Below the pieces are notes generated by a model. That model was given only the letters and a program-made list of their open reading frames with translations. It was not told the DNA's origin and did no database searches. Shown piece by piece: positions 1 to 7,819 of a DNA stretch of 64,000 nt. Origin of the DNA: DATHWB01 sp040905965 (GTDB taxonomy: Bacteria > Actinomycetota > Acidimicrobiia > Spongiisociales > ZC4RG35); contig JBBDQP010000092.1 in NCBI GenBank assembly GCA_040905965.1, forward strand, positions 1 to 64,000, given 5' to 3'. Every line of letters begins with the position of its first letter. Positions within the stretch are counted from its first letter, which is position 1. A program made the translations under genes and the position numbers.

Positions 1-259
1 CGTTGTCGCGGATCCGGTTCCGACCCAGGTTGAGGGCGATCGTCCAGATCCACGGCCGCAGGCGCAACTGCCGGATGCGGGCGGGGTCGTAGCCGGCCAG
101 CGCCCGGTAGGCGCGAATCAGCGTTTCCTGGGCGAGATCCTCGCCCTCGTGTCCGTGCATCCGTCGCAAACCCGAGTAGAGATCGTCTCGTATCGCAACG
201 ACGAGGTCTTCGAATGTCCCGTCGAGATCGACGGCCAGTCGGTCGCACAGTTCGTCCAT
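1..259 (-). CDS. RNA polymerase ECF-type sigma factor, N-terminal part (runs off window start)
   Basis: An open minus-strand frame starts at ATG 259 and continues without a stop to base 1. Translating it gives a sigma-70 region 2: a DLAQETLIRAYRAL stretch (core binding) followed by RPWIWTIALNLGRNRIRDN (promoter -10 recognition helix). This is the usual ECF layout, with region 2 near the N-terminus, so regions 3 and 4 lie outside the window. A GTG at 274 is an alternative start; neither start has a clear ribosome binding site. It lies 37 nt downstream of the crotonase stop on the same strand and may be co-transcribed. The ECF group and any anti-sigma partner cannot be told from this fragment. 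Confidence 0.85.
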   Translation of the reverse strand, partial: MDELCDRLAVDLDGTFEDLVVAIRDDLYSGLRRMHGHEGEDLAQETLIRAYRALAGYDPARIRQLRLRPWIWTIALNLGRNRIRDN

Positions 260-296
260 CAGCGGGAAGAACACCGTCCGGCGTCGATCGGTTGCA

Positions 297-1130
297 TCAC
301 GGTCCGATCGGGTCTCCGGAGTCCCGCTCCTTCACCGCCTGCTGGAATCCCACTTCTTCGGCTCGCTGCTTGAACCACACGCCTTCCGGGCTGTGACGGG
401 TGATGCCGTCGAAGATCGTTGCGAACATCTGAGTCTGGGTGAGCCCCATCGACTCGACAGCCTGGTTGATCATCAGCTTCTGCATCATCAGCTGGTTCTT
501 GGGAACCCCCGCCATCCGGCTGGCTAGTTGGGCGACGCGACTGTCGAGGTCTGACTCGGGGACGGCCTCCAGCACCAGACCCATCTCCGCCGCCTCGACG
601 CCGGTGACGAGGTCACCTGTGAACAGCATCCGCTTGGCCCGCTCCATCCCGAGTCGGTAGATCCACATCGCGGTGGTCGGGCAACCCCAGACGCGGGCGG
701 GCGGGTAGCCGATGACGGCATCGGTGGCCATCACGACCATGTCACAGGCGAGTGCGATGTCAGATCCTCCGGCAACGGCATGCCCGCGCACCTTGGCGAT
801 GGTCGGCTTGTGGGATCGCCACAGCGACATGAAGTCCTGGGTGTTGCGGTACATCATCTCGAAGTCGAGCATCGGATCCCACGGCATGTCCTGGCTGTAC
901 GGAGCGTTCGGCGCCTCGGCGAAATCCTTCAGGTCGTACCCGGAACAGAAGGAGCGTCCGGCACCGGTGACGACGATGACGTGCACGCCCCGGTCGGCCT
1001 CGGCGGCTTCGACTGCCGCCCTGATCTCTGACGGCATGTGCTCGTCGATGGCATTCAGGCGATCTGGGCGGTCGAGGGTGATCGTGGCGATCCGGGCGGT
1101 CGCCTCGTACCGCAGACTCCGGAATTCCAT
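297..1130 (-). CDS. enoyl-CoA hydratase/isomerase (crotonase) family protein
   Basis: This 277-residue crotonase-fold protein is expected to act on acyl-CoA thioesters in the cytoplasm. ATG 1130 is chosen over an upstream in-frame start because GGGAGGAG lies 4 nt before it. The CoA/oxyanion-hole region AVAGGSDIALACD lies at residues 118-130. In classical hydratases the first catalytic glutamate sits where this protein has Asp124, and the second (QPE motif) is replaced by a YPP sequence near residue 143. It may therefore not be an ordinary hydratase; isomerase, hydrolase or another crotonase reaction is possible. It follows the MFS gene by 64 nt and precedes the sigma factor. Confidence 0.85.
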   Translation of the reverse strand: MEFRSLRYEATARIATITLDRPDRLNAIDEHMPSEIRAAVEAAEADRGVHVIVVTGAGRSFCSGYDLKDFAEAPNAPYSQDMPWDPMLDFEMMYRNTQDFMSLWRSHKPTIAKVRGHAVAGGSDIALACDMVVMATDAVIGYPPARVWGCPTTAMWIYRLGMERAKRMLFTGDLVTGVEAAEMGLVLEAVPESDLDSRVAQLASRMAGVPKNQLMMQKLMINQAVESMGLTQTQMFATIFDGITRHSPEGVWFKQRAEEVGFQQAVKERDSGDPIGP

Positions 1131-1194
1131 GTCTCTCCTCCCGTCACGATGCTGCCAGGCCGGCGGTCCCCAGGATGGCACGGACGACCGGTTC

Positions 1195-2853
1195 TCAGGG
1201 TGGCGGGAGCCGGCCACCCTCGAGGGGGATCGAGCCGTCGTTGCGGTGATACTCCTCGTGCGAAGCGACGAGCGCCTCCCAATCAGCCGGTCGATCGACA
1301 TCGATCGCCACCAGGTGACGTGTGGTGGGAAGACCGTTCACATCGAAGGCGATGGCCCTGCGGATAATGGCTCGGGACGCGTCATCGATACGTCGGTGCA
1401 TCGCCAGGTGATCCTCCCATGACACACACAGGAAGACCTCGGTGAGGCGGGTCGGGTCGTCGGCGTTGCGATAGAGCCTCCAGCGGTAGGCGCCGGTCCG
1501 CAAGCGGACGAGACGTACCTTTTTCATCGCGGGGAGGAACTCGTCGAGATGGTCGCGATCGACGGTCCAGGTGTTGGAGATGAGCACCGGCCCGCCCTCG
1601 GTGTCGGCGTGTGGCGGGACGATGCGATCCTCTTCGAAGTCCGGACTCTCGACGTCGGCCAGGGCGGGGATTCCAAAACGGGGGGCGGCCAACCCGAGGA
1701 GGATCGCCCCGCTCGAAAAGACCACGTTGGCTCCACCCGCCCCGATTGCATCGGCGACGACCCCGGAGAGAGCGGATCCGATTGGAATGATTCCGGCAAA
1801 CGCGAGCGTGTAGAGGCTCATCGCCCTGCCCCGCACCCAGCCGGGCGCCATCAGCTGGGCCGTCGCATTCAATGTCGTCAGAGCCAAGACCCAGCACACA
1901 CCGATCACGACGAGGGAGATCACTGCCACCGGGATCGATGGCGCCAGACCGAGAGCCACGCCCGAAACACCGAAGACGGTCAGCGACACGGGAACCGCCC
2001 GGGCCCCCAGCCGGGCGACAACGCGAGGGCGGGTGAACGCGCCGATGAGCGCTCCGAGACCCATCGAGCCGAGCAGCAATCCGTAGGTCCACTCTTGGCC
2101 GCCAAGTTCGGCGGTCCGGCTGGGAAGGACTGCCTGGATGACGGCCGAGCAGATGGCGAAGAGGCCCGCCAGGAGGAGCACCCGTCGGAATGGAAGGGTG
2201 AAACGAGCGAAGCGGAGTCCGAGCGCCATCGCCTCGGACATCGAATGTTCCGCCGGTTGGCCTGCCACCTTGATCTTGCTGCCCACCGTGGCGAGTACGA
2301 CGACGACCGCCCCGTAGGAGAGGGCGTTCAGCCCGAAGGCCACCTGGGCTCCGAGGGTGGCGAGGATCAGACCGCCGATGGCCGGCCCGATCGCTCTGGC
2401 CACGTTGAACGCGACAGAGTTGAGGGCGACGGCCGAGGCAACCATTCCGCGCGGGACGAGGTCAGGAACGAAGGCCTGCCATGCGGGGAGGTTGAAAGCG
2501 ACGCCGACGCCCAAGAGCAGGCCGAGGCCGAGCAACAGACCGGGAGTGATGTGTCCGGTGGCGGTGACGACTGCCATCGCCACCGCGGAGAGTCCGGACA
2601 GGCTCTGGGCGACGATCATCACCTTGGTGCGGTCGAAGAGATCGGCGATGGCGCCGGCCAGCACGGCCAGAAAGAGGGTCGGTGCCAGGTTGGAGGCGAC
2701 CATCAACCCCACCCAGGTCGCGGAGTCGGTCAACTCCAGCATCAGCCACGATCCGGCGACCGCCTGCAGGAAGGTGCCGAGGCTCGAGAACATGGCGGCG
2801 AGCCACAGCGCCCGAAACGCAGGAACCCTCAGCGGCGCAACAGCCTCACCCAT
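1195..2853 (-). CDS. MFS transporter, EntS-like (MFS_3 family) with soluble C-terminal domain
   Basis: This 552-residue protein has about twelve hydrophobic segments over the first ~400 residues and a soluble C-terminal domain of about 110 residues carrying GAYRWRLYRNADDP and VSWEDHLAMHRR motifs. That layout is typical of the MFS_3 (transmembrane secretion effector) family related to the enterobactin exporter EntS, so drug or siderophore export is the likely role, substrate unknown. ATG 2853 is followed at once by a conserved-looking N-terminus (VPAFRALWLAAMFSSLGTF). A 50-bp repeat lies immediately upstream, its end 4 nt from the start codon, and may have displaced or supplied promoter sequence. 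Confidence 0.88.
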   Translation of the reverse strand: MGEAVAPLRVPAFRALWLAAMFSSLGTFLQAVAGSWLMLELTDSATWVGLMVASNLAPTLFLAVLAGAIADLFDRTKVMIVAQSLSGLSAVAMAVVTATGHITPGLLLGLGLLLGVGVAFNLPAWQAFVPDLVPRGMVASAVALNSVAFNVARAIGPAIGGLILATLGAQVAFGLNALSYGAVVVVLATVGSKIKVAGQPAEHSMSEAMALGLRFARFTLPFRRVLLLAGLFAICSAVIQAVLPSRTAELGGQEWTYGLLLGSMGLGALIGAFTRPRVVARLGARAVPVSLTVFGVSGVALGLAPSIPVAVISLVVIGVCWVLALTTLNATAQLMAPGWVRGRAMSLYTLAFAGIIPIGSALSGVVADAIGAGGANVVFSSGAILLGLAAPRFGIPALADVESPDFEEDRIVPPHADTEGGPVLISNTWTVDRDHLDEFLPAMKKVRLVRLRTGAYRWRLYRNADDPTRLTEVFLCVSWEDHLAMHRRIDDASRAIIRRAIAFDVNGLPTTRHLVAIDVDRPADWEALVASHEEYHRNDGSIPLEGGRLPPP

Positions 2854-2857
2854 CTGC

Positions 2858-2907
2858 GCTTTTTAGCGGCGTAGCGCTTCGTAAATGAAGCGCTACGCGT
2901 ACCAAAA
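2858..2907 (-). repeat. 50-bp hairpin repeat, copy 1
   Basis: Copy 1 of a four-member family (others at 39045, 57420, 57485). Read on the minus strand it begins TTTTGGTACGCG and ends CGCTAAAAAGC. Its centre holds a perfect 12-bp stem, 2869-2880 pairing with 2887-2898 around a 6-nt loop. It fills most of the gap between the EamA stop and the MFS start. It aligns without indels to copy 2. Confidence 0.85.
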
Positions 2908-2916
2908 GTGGAAATT

Positions 2917-3798
2917 TTAGATCGGCGGGGCGTCGGGGGCCACGCCAGACGTGAGGTGCTGGATCGCGGCGATGGCGACGACCACGACCGCTCCGCCAAG
3001 GATCTGCACCCCGCTCAAGACCTGGCCGAGGACGACCCACGCCGAAGCGGCCGCCACTGCCGGCTCCAGCGTTTGCAGCACCCCGACTCGTCCAGGATCG
3101 GCGGTTCGCAGTGCCGTCAGCGACAACATGAACGGCACCACTGTTCCGCCGACCGCGATCCAGACGAGTTGGGACCAGCCGACCCAACCCGCCCGCGGGA
3201 GTTCGACCGGGGCGGCTGCCAGCAGGAGAACCGCCGAGATCGCGAACCCATACGCACCGATTGTGAGCCCTGGCAGCCGCCGCCCGAGGTGTTCGCCCGT
3301 CAAGAGATACCCGGCGAACGTGATTGCGGCTCCCAGACCGGCGAGCACTCCCACCGGATCGAGGGCCTGGAACTCCCATGCGCGGGTGATCAGCGCCGTA
3401 CCGCCGACCGCCGCCACGGCGGCCGCCCAGGCGAGGCCAGGGATGGTGCGCCGCTGGACTATCCGCATCCAACACAGGACCAGGGTGGGGCCGAGGAACT
3501 GGATGGTGACTCCCGGACCCACGCCGAGGCGCTCGATGGTCCAGTAGAAGGTGATGGTCACCGCGGCGAGAAACACGCCGAGCAGCCCGAGCGCGGGGAG
3601 TCGACCACTCGTCATCGTCTGCCGTCGCCTGTAAGCAATCCCGCCGAGGATGAGAGCTGCGACCGTGGAGCGAAACTGGGCGATCTGCATCGGCGTGAAC
3701 GAGGCGAATGCGCCTGCAGCAATCGTCCCGGAGACACCGAAGAGCACAGCACTCGAGAGGGCGAGCACATCGCTCCGCCGCACAACTCCAGATCCCAT
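2917..3798 (-). CDS. EamA/DMT-family transporter (RhaT-like permease)
   Basis: About 293 residues with ten predicted membrane segments in two repeats of five (EamA folds), the standard size and shape of drug/metabolite superfamily exporters. The N-terminus reads VLALSSAVLFGVSGTIAAGAF; the second half begins near an LGVGPGVTIQFLGP stretch. Substrate is unknown; members export amino acids, sugars or other metabolites. ATG 3798 is used here; a TTG at 3810 is in frame and equally lacks a Shine-Dalgarno. The gene is divergent from the hydrolase at 3856 across a gap of about 57 bp. Confidence 0.85.
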   Translation of the reverse strand: MGSGVVRRSDVLALSSAVLFGVSGTIAAGAFASFTPMQIAQFRSTVAALILGGIAYRRRQTMTSGRLPALGLLGVFLAAVTITFYWTIERLGVGPGVTIQFLGPTLVLCWMRIVQRRTIPGLAWAAAVAAVGGTALITRAWEFQALDPVGVLAGLGAAITFAGYLLTGEHLGRRLPGLTIGAYGFAISAVLLLAAAPVELPRAGWVGWSQLVWIAVGGTVVPFMLSLTALRTADPGRVGVLQTLEPAVAAASAWVVLGQVLSGVQILGGAVVVVAIAAIQHLTSGVAPDAPPI

Positions 3799-3841
3799 CC
3801 GCACATCCAACCATCGCCTGAGTCATCTCTGCAGTGCCCGT

Positions 3842-3847
3842 TAGCCT
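3842..3847 (+). promoter_or_regulatory. -10 element for the dienelactone hydrolase gene
   Basis: TAGCCT ends 8 nt before ATG 3856, which places the expected transcription start at or next to the start codon. Confidence 0.5.
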
Positions 3848-3855
3848 CGGCGCAG

Positions 3856-4476
3856 ATGTCGGACTCCGCCTATTTCGTCTCACCGCCGACCGGACCAGGG
3901 CCCGGGGTGCTCCTTCTCCATTCCTGGTGGGGGCTCACGCCCTTCTTCCGACGGCTGGCGGATCGCCTGTCAGAAGTCGGATTCACGGTGCTGGTCCCCG
4001 ATCTCACCGCAGGAGAGACATTCGAGGAAGAGGAGGAAGCACAGGAGCATCTGGCGAGTCTCGACGCAGACAGACTGGCGTCACTCACCCTCGCGTCTGC
4101 CGGCATCCTCCAAGAGAAGAGCGGTCACCCTGGTGATCCGATCTCGGTCGTGGGCTTCTCGATGGGGGCGTCGCTGGGGTTGTGGGCTTCGGTCAGGCTC
4201 CCCGATCAGATCGCCAAGGTTGTGGCCTTCTACGGCACCCAGTCAGTCGACTTCGTCGGGGCGACCGCGGCCTACCAGCTGCATTTCGCCACCGACGATC
4301 ACATCCTGAGCGACGACGATGCGGCATTCATGGAGGCCACGATGGGGATGGCCGGGTTGACCGTGGCCGCGTACCGGTATTCAGGGGCCTCCCACTTCTT
4401 CTTCGAGCGCGATCGGGGCGAGCACGACCCGGAGGCGGCCAGCGTCGCCTGGGACCGGATGATCGCGTTCCTCTGA
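3856..4476 (+). CDS. dienelactone hydrolase family protein
   Basis: A 206-residue alpha/beta hydrolase of the dienelactone hydrolase family. GVLLLHSWWGL near the N-terminus is the family's oxyanion-hole loop. The nucleophile motif is GFSMG, so serine replaces the cysteine of classical dienelactone hydrolases. A DDH segment supplies a likely acid, and GASHFFF supplies the histidine near the C-terminus. It probably hydrolyses small esters or lactones in the cytoplasm; the true substrate is not evident. The frame stays open far upstream (to 2908), but homology begins only at ATG 3856. Its stop lies 8 nt from the stop of the convergent MOSC gene. Confidence 0.87.
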   Translation: MSDSAYFVSPPTGPGPGVLLLHSWWGLTPFFRRLADRLSEVGFTVLVPDLTAGETFEEEEEAQEHLASLDADRLASLTLASAGILQEKSGHPGDPISVVGFSMGASLGLWASVRLPDQIAKVVAFYGTQSVDFVGATAAYQLHFATDDHILSDDDAAFMEATMGMAGLTVAAYRYSGASHFFFERDRGEHDPEAASVAWDRMIAFL

Positions 4477-4484
4477 GTCGTTCG

Positions 4485-4952
4485 TTAGCCCTCGACGACC
4501 CGAACCGGGTCGCCGACCCGGATGGTGCCGCCGGTCGTCACGGACGTGTACATCCGGCTCCAGCCCGGATGCCGTTCCTGGCTCATCCGTCTGAAGTCCC
4601 GTTCGAGAAACCAGGCTGCGTTGGTCGAACAGGGGGCGGCCGCTGCGGTGACGGGAGCCACCACCGAGTCGCCGATCAACAACGTCGTCCCCGGGACGAC
4701 GAGGGTCCAGTCGAGTCCGGCCACGGTGATGTTCTCACCGGCGTATCCGGGACCGATCGGATGACCTTCCGCCTGGAGGGCTTCGATCACCTCCAGCGAC
4801 CACACGCAGAGCGCCTGATGAGGATGGCCGTGGTGGACCCTGTCGGTGTGATCGTCACCGACGATCCCGCGCACCCCGATCTCGGCGTGATCCACCGGCA
4901 ATTTGGGGACGCCTCCCGGGGAGATGCTGATCTGATGGATGCGGCCGGTCAA
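4485..4952 (-). CDS. MOSC domain protein
   Basis: A 155-residue MOSC (Mo cofactor sulfurase C-terminal) domain protein. It starts TGRIHQISISPGGVPKLPV and has GYAGENITV, typical of YiiM/MOSC proteins; a conserved-type cysteine follows in AAAPCSTNAAWF. MOSC domains bind sulfurated molybdenum cofactor or carry out cofactor-dependent reductions. The start is taken as TTG 4952, which overlaps the upstream stop as TTGA, with GGAG 10 nt before it; an ATG at 5021 is in frame but lies inside the neighbouring gene. Translational coupling to the NifS-like gene suggests that the two products work together. Confidence 0.85.
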   Translation of the reverse strand: MTGRIHQISISPGGVPKLPVDHAEIGVRGIVGDDHTDRVHHGHPHQALCVWSLEVIEALQAEGHPIGPGYAGENITVAGLDWTLVVPGTTLLIGDSVVAPVTAAAAPCSTNAAWFLERDFRRMSQERHPGWSRMYTSVTTGGTIRVGDPVRVVEG

Positions 4953-6610
4953 GAGATCTCGGCTCCGGTAGGAAACCAGCGCAGCGCCTCGGCAGTGGCA
5001 TCCAGTGTGGAGGTGTCGCATTCCGTCGGGTGGGCGGCGGCGTCGGTGAGGATGCTTTCGGCGTCAGCCAGATGATGGACGTACGAGTCGACTCCTGCAG
5101 TGAGCGGACCATCGAGCCGCTCACCAGTTGCGAAGTCCAGATCTGCGAGTGACATCGGGGGCGTCGGTACGCCGTCGCGGTGTCGCCACGTGCCGGTTGC
5201 GATCTCGAACTCGTAGTGAGGGAGGAGGGCCCATCCGAGCCGGGCGACGAGCCGCACGGACTCGACGATGTAGTCGAACTCGTCCTCCCCGATGAAGTAG
5301 TTGAAATTGACCCGCACCCAACCCGGCTTGATCACCTCGCAACCTTTGGCGATCTCGGCCTCGTAGCGATGGCTCGTGTCGAGGTCGATCCCGAGCAGCC
5401 GGTGCCCGTACGGCCCCGCACACGAACATCCGCCCCGCGCCTGGATGCCGAAGAGATCGTTGAGCAGGGCGACGACGTAGTTGTGATGCAGGAATCGATC
5501 GCCGTGCCGGATCACGAAGGACACGATCGACAGCCGCTCTGCCTCAGGATTGCCCAGGATCTTGATGTTCGGTTCGTCCCGCCATGCGGCGATCGCCCGC
5601 CGGATGAAGGACTCCTCACGGTCCCGGATCAGCTCCGGTCCGACATCTTCTTTGAGCTTGAACACGAGGCCGCAGCGAATCGATTCGATGATGGCCGGTG
5701 TGCCTCCTTCTTCACGGTGTTCCGGATCCGAGAGATATCGATGTTCCTCGGGATTCACGTACGCCACCGTCCCGCCGCCGGGAACCGAGGGCACCCGATT
5801 CGTGAGGAGATCGCGCCGAACGATGAGGAGGCCCGGTGTGCCGGGTCCACCGATGAATTTGTGGGGTGAGACGAAGATGGCGTCCTTGTAGTCGTCCCTG
5901 TGAGTCGATGGCGAGCGCATCTCGATTCCGACGTAGGGCGCGGCCGCAGCGAAGTCCCAGAAGCTGAGGGCTCCGTGGCGGTGGAGAAGTGAGGCGATCG
6001 CCGTCGTGTCCGAGATGATCCCGGTCACGTTGGAAGCGGCCGAGAAAGAGCCGATGCGAAGCGGCCGGTCGGCATGTGCCAGGAGTTGGCGTTCGAGGTC
6101 GGCGAGATCGATGTGCCCGTCGGCGTCCTCGGCGATTTCGACGACATCGGCGATCGACTCCCTCCAGGGAAGTTCGTTCGAGTGATGCTCGTACGGCCCG
6201 ACGAAGACCACCGGCCGTTCATCCGCCGGGATGTGGTCGGAGAGGTGGTAGCGGTCCTCGAGTCCGGCGGGAATCCGGAGACCGAGAATGGTGATGAGTC
6301 GATCGATGGCCCCTGTCGAACCCGAACCAGCGAAGATCACGGCGTGTTCGCTGCCGGCTCCGACACATCGCCGAACGATGTCTCTCGCTTCTTCGCGGAA
6401 GCGGGTGGTCTGCAGTCCGGTTCCCGACGTTTCTGTGTGCGTGTTGGCGTAGAGAGGGAGGACGTGGCTCCGCAGATAGTCCTCGATGAATGTGAGAGAC
6501 CGACCGGACGCGGTGTAGTCGGCGTAGGTGACCCGCCTGACACCGAACGGTGTCACGACAGCGGTGTCGCTTCCGATCACCGACTCGCGAACCTTGGTGA
6601 TCAAGTCCAT
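4949..6610 (-). CDS. NifS-like class V aminotransferase (cysteine desulfurase / selenocysteine lyase family)
   Basis: A 553-residue PLP enzyme of aminotransferase class V, longer than typical IscS/SufS (about 400). The PLP lysine lies in SPHKFIGGPGTPG. A cysteine-rich GGCSCAGPYGH segment in the C-terminal half may carry the sulfur-accepting cysteine. The N-terminal THTETSG and AGSGSTGAID motifs bind phosphate and substrate. The extra ~150 C-terminal residues have no domain I recognise. ATG 6610 is chosen over TTG 6619 because a TAGCCT -10 element stands 8 nt upstream. The downstream MOSC gene overlaps by 4 nt. This reproduces, as two genes, the order of eukaryotic Mo cofactor sulfurase, so a role in sulfurating xanthine-oxidase-type enzymes is plausible but unproven. 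Confidence 0.82.
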   Translation of the reverse strand: MDLITKVRESVIGSDTAVVTPFGVRRVTYADYTASGRSLTFIEDYLRSHVLPLYANTHTETSGTGLQTTRFREEARDIVRRCVGAGSEHAVIFAGSGSTGAIDRLITILGLRIPAGLEDRYHLSDHIPADERPVVFVGPYEHHSNELPWRESIADVVEIAEDADGHIDLADLERQLLAHADRPLRIGSFSAASNVTGIISDTTAIASLLHRHGALSFWDFAAAAPYVGIEMRSPSTHRDDYKDAIFVSPHKFIGGPGTPGLLIVRRDLLTNRVPSVPGGGTVAYVNPEEHRYLSDPEHREEGGTPAIIESIRCGLVFKLKEDVGPELIRDREESFIRRAIAAWRDEPNIKILGNPEAERLSIVSFVIRHGDRFLHHNYVVALLNDLFGIQARGGCSCAGPYGHRLLGIDLDTSHRYEAEIAKGCEVIKPGWVRVNFNYFIGEDEFDYIVESVRLVARLGWALLPHYEFEIATGTWRHRDGVPTPPMSLADLDFATGERLDGPLTAGVDSYVHHLADAESILTDAAAHPTECDTSTLDATAEALRWFPTGAEIS

Positions 6611-6618
6611 GGCAGCCA

Positions 6619-6624
6619 AGGCTA
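6619..6624 (-). promoter_or_regulatory. -10 element for the NifS-like gene
   Basis: TAGCCT on the minus strand, 8 nt before ATG 6610; no Shine-Dalgarno is visible in that spacer. Confidence 0.5.
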
Positions 6625-6628
6625 TCGG

Positions 6629-7537
6629 TCAGCCGGCCATTGCGAGCGAGCGCTGGTGTTCCGCGACTTCTTCGCCGGCCGCCAACAGTTCGGTCATGAC
6701 TGCCGCGATGGCGGGCCGCTCCATCGTCCCCGGACGGGTGTTGGCGTAGACCGTGCGGGTCGCTCCTCGTAACAGGATCAGCCGGACTCCTTCCGGTGGC
6801 CGAATGACACCGAGCCGGGGAAGAATTCCGACGCAGAGGCCGGCCGCAACCACGCTGAGGGTCACCTCGTTGTCGTCGGAGTGAAACCGCACGTCGGGTT
6901 CGAAGCCCGCCTCGGCACACACACCGCGCACGTTTCTCCCGCAGTCGGTGGTGGGTGGGGCAACCACCCACATCTCATTCTCGGCGTCCCGTATCGATTG
7001 CACGGCGCTGTCTGTTGGAACGGCGAGGAACACCGGCTCGACGAGCACGTCCTTGCGATCGAAGCGGCCCTCGTCCCGCTTGGGAACGTTGGAGTACTGC
7101 TGTCCGAGGGCGATGTCGATGACCCCGAGGTCGAGGTCTCGCATGAGGTGGTACTCGTACTGGATGAAGTGGGCTTCGAGTGTCGGGCGGTTGCGGTGGA
7201 GCGCGGTGAATGCCCGAGGGACGATGGTCGATCCGATCGACTGGAAGGAGCCGACGCGTACGGGTCCGACGGCGAGCTCGCCGGCCCGTTCGACGGCCGC
7301 CTCGGCCCGGTCGACCGCAGAGAACACGTCGGCGGCGGCCCGCACGAGCGCCTCGCCGGCGGGGGTGAGGATTACGTTGCGGCCCTGACGTTCGAGCAGC
7401 GGTGTGCCCATCTCGTTCTCGAGCACTGACAGCTGCTGGGAGACAGCAGAGGGGGTGTAGCCGAGGGCTTCGGCGGCTGCGCTGATGGTGCCGCGCGCCG
7501 CCACCTCTCGGAGGAATTGGAGTCGCTTCAAATCCAT
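6629..7537 (-). CDS. LysR-family transcriptional regulator
   Basis: A 302-residue LysR regulator. Residues 1-60 form the winged helix-turn-helix (LQFLREVAARGTISAAAEAL, then YTPSAVSQQLSVLE). The remainder is a periplasmic-binding-protein-like effector domain, including VGPVRVGSFQSIGSTIVPR and a C-terminal AAGLCVGILPRLGV. The coinducer is unknown. It is divergent from a small gene and a YczE-type membrane protein, which are its likely targets. A perfect dyad covers its own -10 element and start codon (7535-7553), pointing to autoregulation. Confidence 0.92.
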   Translation of the reverse strand: MDLKRLQFLREVAARGTISAAAEALGYTPSAVSQQLSVLENEMGTPLLERQGRNVILTPAGEALVRAAADVFSAVDRAEAAVERAGELAVGPVRVGSFQSIGSTIVPRAFTALHRNRPTLEAHFIQYEYHLMRDLDLGVIDIALGQQYSNVPKRDEGRFDRKDVLVEPVFLAVPTDSAVQSIRDAENEMWVVAPPTTDCGRNVRGVCAEAGFEPDVRFHSDDNEVTLSVVAAGLCVGILPRLGVIRPPEGVRLILLRGATRTVYANTRPGTMERPAIAAVMTELLAAGEEVAEHQRSLAMAG

Positions 7538-7553
7538 GTAGCAATCCTACATG
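7535..7553. promoter_or_regulatory. LysR-type operator overlapping lysR -10 and start codon
   Basis: CATGTAG, five bases, CTACATG: a perfect 7-bp inverted repeat. Its right half includes the lysR -10 hexamer TAGGAT (minus strand, 7549-7544), which ends 6 nt before ATG 7537; its left end is the start codon itself. Spacing is T-N9-A or T-N13-A rather than the textbook T-N11-A. Confidence 0.55.
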
Positions 7554-7633
7554 ATCGCATCAGAAAGATTCGCTGGAACTGAAGAGTGTCATGGTCGAAG
7601 ATGAGAGCAGTCAACCATGAATTGGAGTCCCCG

Positions 7634-7819
7634 ATGTCATCCATCGTCGACCAGCGCTCCGGTTCGCACGAGATCGTGCCGGGATCCTCGGTCGTTTCGT
7701 CGCACGCCACGAGCCAAGGCCTCATCATCTATTACCGCAAGGACGACGGCACGCTCGGTGTCATGCTCGAACCTCGCCCGGTGATGCCCAAGCAGGTCAT
7801 ACTCGACCGCAGCGCATGA
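7634..7819 (+). CDS. small protein of unknown function, coupled to YczE-type gene
   Basis: A 61-residue open frame beginning MSSIVDQRSGSHEIVPGS and ending YRKDDGTLGVMLEPRPVMPKQ plus six residues. I do not recognise a family. Support comes from position: GGAG lies 7 nt before ATG 7634, its stop overlaps the next start as ATGA, and it sits exactly between a divergent LysR gene and the membrane protein gene. It has no membrane segment or signal peptide. An upstream in-frame start at 7586 would add 16 residues. Confidence 0.55.
   Translation: MSSIVDQRSGSHEIVPGSSVVSSHATSQGLIIYYRKDDGTLGVMLEPRPVMPKQVILDRSA

Noticed and set aside
1549..2874. 441-codon plus-strand open frame
   Set aside because: Antisense to the MFS gene; the translation is charged low-complexity sequence with no domain, as expected for a shadow frame in GC-rich DNA.
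2908..3855. Possible long N-terminal extension of the dienelactone hydrolase
   Set aside because: The extension is antisense to the EamA gene; homology and the -10 element place the start at 3856.
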